A stretch of 9,062 bases of DNA. It comes from JAQGMO01 sp050954505 (GTDB lineage: Bacteria > Pseudomonadota > Gammaproteobacteria > Burkholderiales > Burkholderiaceae_D). The stretch covers positions 1 through 9,062 of the forward strand of contig JBPBPY010000229.1 in the NCBI GenBank assembly GCA_050954505.1, read 5' to 3'. Below, in pieces: positions 4,861 to 9,062 of this stretch. The notes under the pieces were generated by a model, which was not told where the DNA came from, ran no database searches, and saw only the letters and a program-made list of their open reading frames with translations. How positions within the stretch are numbered: the first letter of the stretch is position 1; every line of letters starts with the position of its first letter. The position numbers were made by a program, and so were the translations under genes.

Positions 4861-6072
4861 TCAGCTGGGGTCGCGCGCAACCACATCGGCAAATGCTTCA
4901 CCAACCAGTCCCACGGTCTTGTGATTCAAACCAGCCAGGCACACCCGGCCGGAACGCACCAGGTAGATGCCATGATCGTTGCGCAGCGCATCGACCTGCG
5001 CTGCCGGCAAGCCGGTATAGCTGAACATGCCATGCTGTGCAGTCAGGTAGCTGGCCGAAACGCCAGGCACCAGCTGTTCCAGCTCGGCGCGCAAGGTGAT
5101 GCGCATTTCCTGGATGCGCTCGCGCATCTGCTGCACCTCGGCCTGCCACATTGCCTTGATGCGCTCGTCCTGCAAGGCAACGGCGACGATCTGCGCGCCA
5201 AACGATGGCGGGCTGGAGTAGCCGCTGCGCACCAGCGACTTGAGCTGGCCCAGTACGCGGCCGGCTTCCTCGGCGTTGGCACAAACGATCGACAAGGCGC
5301 CGACTCGTTCACCATACAGCGAAAAGTTTTTCGAAAACGAATTGCTGACAAACAGCGTCATGCCGGCGTCGACCATGGTGCGGATCGGCCAGGCATCGTC
5401 TTCCATGCCGGCGCCAAAACCCTGATAGGCCATGTCGATGAAGGGCAGCAGCTTGCGCTTCTGCATCACGCCGATCAATTCCTGCCACTGCGCGCGGTCG
5501 AGGTCAACGCCTGTCGGATTGTGGCACGACGGCTGCAGCAGGATGATCGATCCGGCGTCCAGGCCATCGATGGCGTCGCGCATGGCGTCGAATTTCAAGC
5601 CATTGGTGGCCGGATCGTAATACGGATAGGTCAGCACGGTGACGCCGGCCGATTCGATCAGCGCACGGTGATTGTCCCAGGTCGGGTCGCTGATGTAGAC
5701 CTTGCTTTGCGGCAGATACTGCCTGATGAAGCGCCCGGCAATGTGCAAGGCGCCGGAACCGCCAATCGACTGCATGGTGGCGATGCGCCCGCTCCTGACA
5801 GCGTCGCTGCCGGCGCCGAAGACCAGCTTCTGCGCGCCTTCGCGGTAGGCCGCCAGGCCTTCCATCGACAGATAGGTATGCGGCAGTTCCCTGGCAGCGT
5901 GAATCTCCTGCGCCGCGCGCACGCTGGGCAGCACCGGAATGCGGCCGTCTTCACCGTAATACAGGCCAATGCCGAGGTTGACCTTGTGGGGCCGCGGATC
6001 AGCCAGGAACTGCTCCATCAGGGTCAGGATCGGGTCGCCGGGATAAGCTTCTACATGGTTGAACATCATCAT
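4861..6072 (-). CDS. tyrB: aromatic amino acid aminotransferase (class I, TyrB/AspC type)
   Basis: This PLP enzyme transfers the amino group between aromatic amino acids or aspartate and 2-oxoglutarate, the last step of tyrosine/phenylalanine synthesis. The 403 residues align along their whole length with E. coli TyrB as I remember it: AYPGDPILTLME (9-20), VNLGIGLYYGEDG (31-43), the GGSGAL cofactor-phosphate loop (104-109), DPTWDNH with W132, HNPTG with N185, D213 in FIDMAYQGFGAGME, the Schiff-base lysine K248 in SNSFSKNFSLYGERVG with phosphate-binding R256, and the substrate-carboxylate arginine R376 in RSGRVCLAGLN. All catalytic residues are present. Three ATG codons stand in a row (6072-6064). 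AGGA is 5 nt before the first, so that is the chosen start, although the family normally begins at the third. It starts 16 nt after the prc stop codon and has no obvious promoter of its own in that gap. Confidence 0.95.
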   Translation of the reverse strand: MMMFNHVEAYPGDPILTLMEQFLADPRPHKVNLGIGLYYGEDGRIPVLPSVRAAQEIHAARELPHTYLSMEGLAAYREGAQKLVFGAGSDAVRSGRIATMQSIGGSGALHIAGRFIRQYLPQSKVYISDPTWDNHRALIESAGVTVLTYPYYDPATNGLKFDAMRDAIDGLDAGSIILLQPSCHNPTGVDLDRAQWQELIGVMQKRKLLPFIDMAYQGFGAGMEDDAWPIRTMVDAGMTLFVSNSFSKNFSLYGERVGALSIVCANAEEAGRVLGQLKSLVRSGYSSPPSFGAQIVAVALQDERIKAMWQAEVQQMRERIQEMRITLRAELEQLVPGVSASYLTAQHGMFSYTGLPAAQVDALRNDHGIYLVRSGRVCLAGLNHKTVGLVGEAFADVVARDPS

Positions 6073-6088
6073 CTGTTTCCTGAAAAAT

Positions 6089-8281
6089 TTACCGTACAGG
6101 CGCCGCCGGTGCTGCCGGTGCAGCAGCTGCAGAAGCAGCGCGCGGTGCCGTTTTGGCCGTGGCCAGCGCCCCCATCACACCGGCTTCATCGCCAATGATC
6201 TGGGCGGCTTCATCGAGCCATGGATCCTTGGCATCCTTGGCGGCCTTTTCAGCAGCCAATTCGTCACTGAGGCTGCGCTCATCGGCCAGCAAGCCAGTGT
6301 CCTGGCTCGATGACTTCTTGATTGCGGTCGGCTCGTTCTTGCCCGGCTTTTTCTTTGCGTCGGCAATGGTGTTCTTGGTGCGCAGCTTGAGCTTGGCTTC
6401 TTCGGCATCGCGTTCACGGCGCCGCTCGGCTTCATTCAAGGAAATCGTGCGTTTCTTGCGCAGGGCCTTGACTTCGTTGATGTCATCGATCAGGTACTGG
6501 AATTCCTTGTCCTTGCCGATGCGCGCCAGGTGCGGTGCCTGCAACTGCGGCACGATGCCCGTGATGTCGCCGGCAGTAAACGTCGCCGGCTTGATGGTCG
6601 AATACGGCAAGGCGTTTTCATAACTCGATTCGCCAAAATGCTCGTTGTCGGACATGATCGGGAAAGCGATGTCGGGCGTCACGCCGCGCAGCTGGGTGGT
6701 GCCGCCGTTAATGCGGAAAAACTGTGCAATCGTCATCTTCAACTCGCCGAACTTCGGCTTGTCGTTGTGCGCCATGTCGTCGAGATTGACCAGGCTTTGC
6801 ACGGTGCCCTTGCCAAAGCTCGGCTCACCGATGATCACGCCACGGCCATAATCCTGGATTGCCGCCGCAAAGATTTCCGACGCCGAGGCCGAACCGCGGT
6901 TGACCATCACGCCCAACGGTCCGGACCAGACCTGCTTGCCCGACTTGCTGCTCTCGACCTTGATGCCGCCCTGGCTGTTACGGATTTGCACCACCGGCCC
7001 CTGGCCGGTAAACAAGGTGGTCAGTTCCACTGCTTCATCGAGCGAACCGCCGCCATTGTTGCGCAAGTCGATCAGCACGCCATCGACCTTGTCTTTCTTC
7101 AGTTCTTCGAGCAGCGCCGTCACATCGCGCGTGGCGCTCTTGTAGGCGCGGTCGCCCTTGCCGCGGGCTTCGGTATCCTGATAGAAGGTCGGCAGCGTGA
7201 TGACGCCCACCTGCTTTGTCACGCCGCCGTCCTTGACCTGGATGATGGTCTTGCGGGCGGCCTGCTTGTCCAGGCTGATGCGCGCGCGCACCAGCGACAC
7301 CAGCTTGTGCGGGCTGTCGGGGTTAGCGCCGGCTGCCAGCACGTCGAGGCGCACCACGGAGTCCTTGGCGCCGCGGATCAGGCCGACCACATCGTCGACA
7401 CGCCAGCCAACCACTTCGGTCATTGCGCCATCGGCGCCCTGGGCAACGGCGACAATGCGGTCACCGACGGCCAGCTTGGCCGACAAGGCAGCCGGGCCAC
7501 CCGGCACCAGCTCGCGGATGGTGGCGTAATCGTCGCGCTCCTGCAGCACGGCGCCAATGCCGACCAGCGACAGGCTCATCGAAATGTCGAAGTCCGCCGA
7601 GGCACGGGGCCCGAGGTAATCGGTATGCGGCTCGACCGAATTCGAATACGCCGTCATGAACATCTGGAACACGTCGTCGCTCTTGTACTTGTAGGCGCGC
7701 GCCAGGGAATTGGCGTAGCGCTTGTCGAGCGTCTCGCGAATGCTCTTGTCATCCTTGCCGGCCAGTTTCAGGCGCAGCCAGTCATTCTTGACGCGCTTGC
7801 GCCAGAGGTCGCGCATGGCGTCCTCCGACGTCACCCACGGCTCTTTTTCGCGATCGGTCTGGTAGCTCTCGTTCGACTGGAATTCGAAGCCGCCCTTGAG
7901 CAGTTCGCGTGCGTAGATCAGGCGCTGGGTGACGCGCTTTTCATAGATGTTGAACATCTCGAACGGGATGCGCAAATCTTCTGCCAGGATGGCGTCGTCA
8001 AGATCGTCGCGCGCCCGGCTGAAATTATCGATGTCGGTCTGGAGGAAGAACAGCCGGTCGGGATCGAGCGATTTCAGGTAGCGGTCGAAGATCTTGACCG
8101 ACATTGCATTGTCGAGCGGGGTGGGCTTGTAGTGATACCGGGTGAAAATCTGCGCCGTCAGGTTGGCTGCCTGCGCCTGGGATTTCAAAGGCGCCAGCGT
8201 GGGCGGCGCAGCGGCTTCCAGCGCATTGGCTTGCGCTACGAACGCCAGCGACAGCATTGCCCACAGCAAAGTTTTCTTCAT
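6089..8281 (-). CDS. prc: carboxy-terminal processing (tail-specific) protease Prc, S41 family
   Basis: This periplasmic serine protease of 730 residues recognises nonpolar C-terminal tails. In E. coli it trims FtsI and, with NlpI, degrades the peptidoglycan hydrolase MepS. Order of parts: signal peptide (about 1-20, cleaved in ANALEA), helical N-terminal domain with KIFDRYLKSLDPDR (63-76), PDZ domain from about 236 to 315 (SLVGIGAVLQERDDY, GGPAA, VGDRIVAV), and the S41 protease core with LIDLRNNGGGSLDEAV (403-418). The catalytic set reads from SASASEIFAAAIQDYGR: nucleophile S466, D477, and general base K491 in GEPSFGKGTVQ, with spacing identical to E. coli S430/D441/K455. The C-terminal domain (about 560-705) ends in a low-complexity Ala/Pro tail, APAAPAAPVR, and makes this protein somewhat longer than the 682-residue E. 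coli protein. The ATG at 8281 has GGAG 7 nt upstream and begins the signal peptide; a 38-residue upstream extension of the frame is not coding. Confidence 0.97.
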   Translation of the reverse strand: MKKTLLWAMLSLAFVAQANALEAAAPPTLAPLKSQAQAANLTAQIFTRYHYKPTPLDNAMSVKIFDRYLKSLDPDRLFFLQTDIDNFSRARDDLDDAILAEDLRIPFEMFNIYEKRVTQRLIYARELLKGGFEFQSNESYQTDREKEPWVTSEDAMRDLWRKRVKNDWLRLKLAGKDDKSIRETLDKRYANSLARAYKYKSDDVFQMFMTAYSNSVEPHTDYLGPRASADFDISMSLSLVGIGAVLQERDDYATIRELVPGGPAALSAKLAVGDRIVAVAQGADGAMTEVVGWRVDDVVGLIRGAKDSVVRLDVLAAGANPDSPHKLVSLVRARISLDKQAARKTIIQVKDGGVTKQVGVITLPTFYQDTEARGKGDRAYKSATRDVTALLEELKKDKVDGVLIDLRNNGGGSLDEAVELTTLFTGQGPVVQIRNSQGGIKVESSKSGKQVWSGPLGVMVNRGSASASEIFAAAIQDYGRGVIIGEPSFGKGTVQSLVNLDDMAHNDKPKFGELKMTIAQFFRINGGTTQLRGVTPDIAFPIMSDNEHFGESSYENALPYSTIKPATFTAGDITGIVPQLQAPHLARIGKDKEFQYLIDDINEVKALRKKRTISLNEAERRRERDAEEAKLKLRTKNTIADAKKKPGKNEPTAIKKSSSQDTGLLADERSLSDELAAEKAAKDAKDPWLDEAAQIIGDEAGVMGALATAKTAPRAASAAAAPAAPAAPVR

Positions 8282-8306
8282 GCAGATTCTCCAGTAACGA
8301 TAGTGA

Positions 8307-8312
8307 AGTATA
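8307..8312 (-). promoter_or_regulatory. candidate -10 box of the prc promoter
   Basis: The bottom strand reads TATACT here, about 25 bp before the prc start codon, so the leader would be very short (about 18-20 nt) but still contains the GGAG ribosome binding site. No good -35 box is found at the usual distance. TTTGGCCAGC occurs twice further upstream (8357-8366 and 8374-8383, a 17-bp period) and might be a regulator site. Confidence 0.35.
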
Positions 8313-8523
8313 ACGGGATTTGAAAAAATCCAGCGTTTTGCACACTTTTCGTCACATTTGGCCAGCGCCTTTTTTTGGCCAGCAAGCCGACACATCGGAA
8401 ATCAGGCAAAGAAATTGCTAGGCAGGATTGATAAAGCATGATAGTCTACGCCCAGTTGATTAATTACAAAACGTCCAGCAAGGATGTGCACGTTAAGCAG
8501 TCATTTCGTAACAAGGCCAACAG

Positions 8524-8628
8524 GGCACCATGCAGATAGCATGGGTTTTGAAATCCGGGAATCAGGGGCACCGCGCAGATAGCACGGGTTGCTGATGAAT
8601 CAGAGGCACCACGCAGATAGCATGGGTT
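8524..8628. repeat. three copies of a 24-nt hairpin-forming intergenic repeat
   Basis: Copies lie at 8524-8547, 8567-8590 and 8605-8628, all in the same orientation, separated by 19 and 14 nt. Each begins GGCACC and ends with the core CAGATAGCAYGGGTT; they differ at only a few positions. Each contains a 6-bp inverted repeat around the loop AGATA, perfect in copy 1 (CCATGC/GCATGG). In copies 2 and 3 one pair is C-A on the plus strand but G-U on the bottom strand, so the stem survives only in bottom-strand RNA. Spacings of 43 and 38 nt shift the frame, which argues against a protein repeat. ATCAG precedes copies 2 and 3. I do not recognise the family; it resembles REP-type or other dispersed palindromic elements in style. 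Confidence 0.8.
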
Positions 8629-8655
8629 TTTGATTGATTTGAATGTAGTGAATTG

Positions 8656-8679
8656 AAGGCTCGCTTCGGCGGGCTTTTT
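8656..8679 (+). terminator. rho-independent terminator with no upstream plus-strand gene
   Basis: GCTCGC (8659-8664), loop TTCG, then GCGGGC (8669-8674) form a six-pair stem with one U-G pair. It is extended by AAG/TTT-type pairing and followed by five Ts (8675-8679). It would stop plus-strand transcription. No plus-strand protein gene exists between the prc start (8281, minus) and here, so it either ends an untranslated RNA from this region, insulates rlmI, or blocks spurious antisense transcription from the repeats. Confidence 0.75.
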
Positions 8680-8703
8680 GCATTTCGAAACGGGTTTCCT
8701 TTT

Positions 8704-8745
8704 GCGGTGCGGGTTCATTCCTCTGCAGTGCGGGTTCATTCCTCT
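8704..8745. repeat. 21-nt tandem duplication
   Basis: Two head-to-tail units (8704-8724 and 8725-8745) are identical except for one base at the third position; the shared core is GTGCGGGTTCATTCCTCT. It lies between the orphan terminator and rlmI. A recent slippage duplication is the simplest explanation. Confidence 0.85.
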
Positions 8746-8854
8746 CGATGCATTCGGCGGTTGCTCTTCATGCCATTGCTCCCGTTCGTGCGCCTGGTTA
8801 TTCGAGTCACTGGCCTCTTGCTGTACCCTCTCAATTTCTCAACTTACCCGTCTC

Positions 8855-9062
8855 ATGCTGATCATTACCATCAAACAAGGCAAGGAAAAAAGCCTGCTCG
8901 AACGCCAGCCCTGGATCTATGCTTCGGCAGTCGAGCGCGTCGATGGCAAGCCGCAGGAAAAGATGACCCCCGGCGCCACTGCCTTGGTGCATTCATCCTC
9001 GGGCAAGTTCCTGGCCCGCGCGGCCTACAATGCCAAGTCGCAGATCCGCGGCCGGGTCTGGA
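8855..9062 (+). CDS. rlmI: 23S rRNA m5C1962 methyltransferase RlmI, N-terminal 69 codons (runs off the right edge)
   Basis: The visible protein starts MLIITIKQGKEKSLLERQPW and continues through IYASAVERV, TPGATALVHSSSGKFLARAAYN and SQIRGRVW. This closely follows the N-terminal PUA-type RNA-binding domain of E. coli RlmI, where the equivalent parts read KGREKSLLRRHPWVFSGAV and GKWLARGAY...SQIRARVW. The enzyme methylates cytosine 1962 of 23S rRNA using S-adenosylmethionine; its Rossmann methyltransferase domain lies beyond the window. No clear Shine-Dalgarno precedes the ATG: the leader just upstream is CT-rich (8826-8854). The start is set by protein similarity rather than by a ribosome site. 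An alternative YccW-family methyltransferase name is possible. Confidence 0.9.
   Translation, partial: MLIITIKQGKEKSLLERQPWIYASAVERVDGKPQEKMTPGATALVHSSSGKFLARAAYNAKSQIRGRVW

Larger units (their letters stand above)
8282..8854. other. 573-nt intergenic region between prc and rlmI without a believable protein gene
   Basis: The two flanking genes diverge from it. From the prc side it holds the prc leader and candidate -10 box, the TTTGGCCAGC pair, a seven-T run at 8370-8376, an AT-richer stretch (8405-8475) with a weak plus-strand promoter-like pair TTGCTA (8415-8420)/ATGATA (8438-8443), three 24-nt hairpin repeats (8524-8628), a plus-strand terminator (8656-8679), a 21-nt tandem duplication (8704-8745), and a CT-rich rlmI leader with at best a weak promoter-like pair (TTGCTC 8776-8781, TTATTC 8798-8803). 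A 91-codon bottom-strand frame across the repeats is not thought to be a gene. Confidence 0.7.

Noticed and set aside
4687..4924. Plus-strand frame 4562-4924 that gives a Val-Lys repeat peptide after the cupin gene
   Set aside because: It begins inside the cupin gene in another frame, runs through the minus-strand terminator, and its Val-Lys pattern only reflects the 9-nt tandem repeat.
4921..6198. 425-codon plus-strand frame antisense to the aminotransferase
   Set aside because: It is a shadow of a well-conserved gene; the composition is Gln/His/Arg-rich and no domain is visible.
6530..8323. 597-codon open frame on the plus strand antisense to prc
   Set aside because: It lies fully opposite a protease with all catalytic residues, has no ribosome site or recognisable domain, and reads like the low-complexity shadow (many Arg, Gln, His, Asp) expected in GC-rich DNA.
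8360..8376. GGC/GCC stem followed by seven Ts as a plus-strand terminator
   Set aside because: Only three base pairs in the stem; too weak to count.
8282..8395. 38-residue N-terminal extension of Prc
   Set aside because: It would bury the signal peptide inside the protein and overlaps the candidate -10 box; the ATG at 8281 has a good ribosome site.
8524..8628. CRISPR-like array
   Set aside because: Three 24-nt repeats with 19- and 14-nt spacers are too few, too unevenly spaced and too short-spaced; there are no cas genes and the spacers partly resemble each other.
8464..8739. 91-codon bottom-strand frame across the three repeats
   Set aside because: The repeats fall in different frames within it (spacing 43 and 38 nt), so they are not protein repeats. 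The predicted protein has no recognisable fold and the frame probably stays open by chance, although an AGAGGA-like site precedes one internal ATG.

Overview
The window looks like a chromosomal segment of a betaproteobacterium, most likely in the Oxalobacteraceae (Janthinobacterium/Massilia/Duganella-type). This rests on the GC-rich codon use, on protein sequences close to proteobacterial Prc, TyrB and RlmI, and on the overall style of the genes. It is inference from reading, with no database search behind it. I see no insertion sequence, phage gene, CRISPR array, tRNA or rRNA. Most of it is ordinary core or semi-core genome.

Layout: (1) 1-2751, minus strand: a tightly packed ABC importer of the nitrate/sulfonate/taurine type, in the order substrate-binding protein, permease, ATPase. 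It is followed 80 nt later by the start of a DsrE-like protein that runs off the left edge. The substrate cannot be read from the sequence, but the DsrE-like neighbour hints at a sulfur compound. (2) 2981-3229, plus strand: a small exported lysine/alanine-rich protein of unknown function, with its own good ribosome binding site and a strong terminator at about 3318-3341. (3) 3517-4686: a divergent pair, a pyridoxamine-oxidase-like general stress protein (minus) and a single-domain cupin (plus). Their shared 147-nt intergenic region holds a 29-bp imperfect palindrome and a second short hairpin. (4) 4861-8281, minus strand: prc (tail-specific periplasmic protease) followed 16 nt later by a tyrB-like aromatic aminotransferase. 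This apparent two-gene operon is closed by a clear terminator at 4754-4785. (5) 8282-8854: a 573-nt region without a believable protein gene. It contains three 24-nt repeats that each form a short hairpin, a plus-strand rho-independent terminator with no gene in front of it, and a 21-nt tandem duplication. (6) 8855 to the right edge, plus strand: the first 69 codons of rlmI (23S rRNA methyltransferase).

The parts that deserve a second look are all outside the well-known genes: the repeat cluster plus orphan terminator at 8524-8679 (possible small RNA or a dispersed repeat family), the palindrome between the stress protein and the cupin, the small exported protein with its structured leader, and the ABC importer/DsrE linkage. 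I found no convincing evidence of a wholly new multi-gene system.
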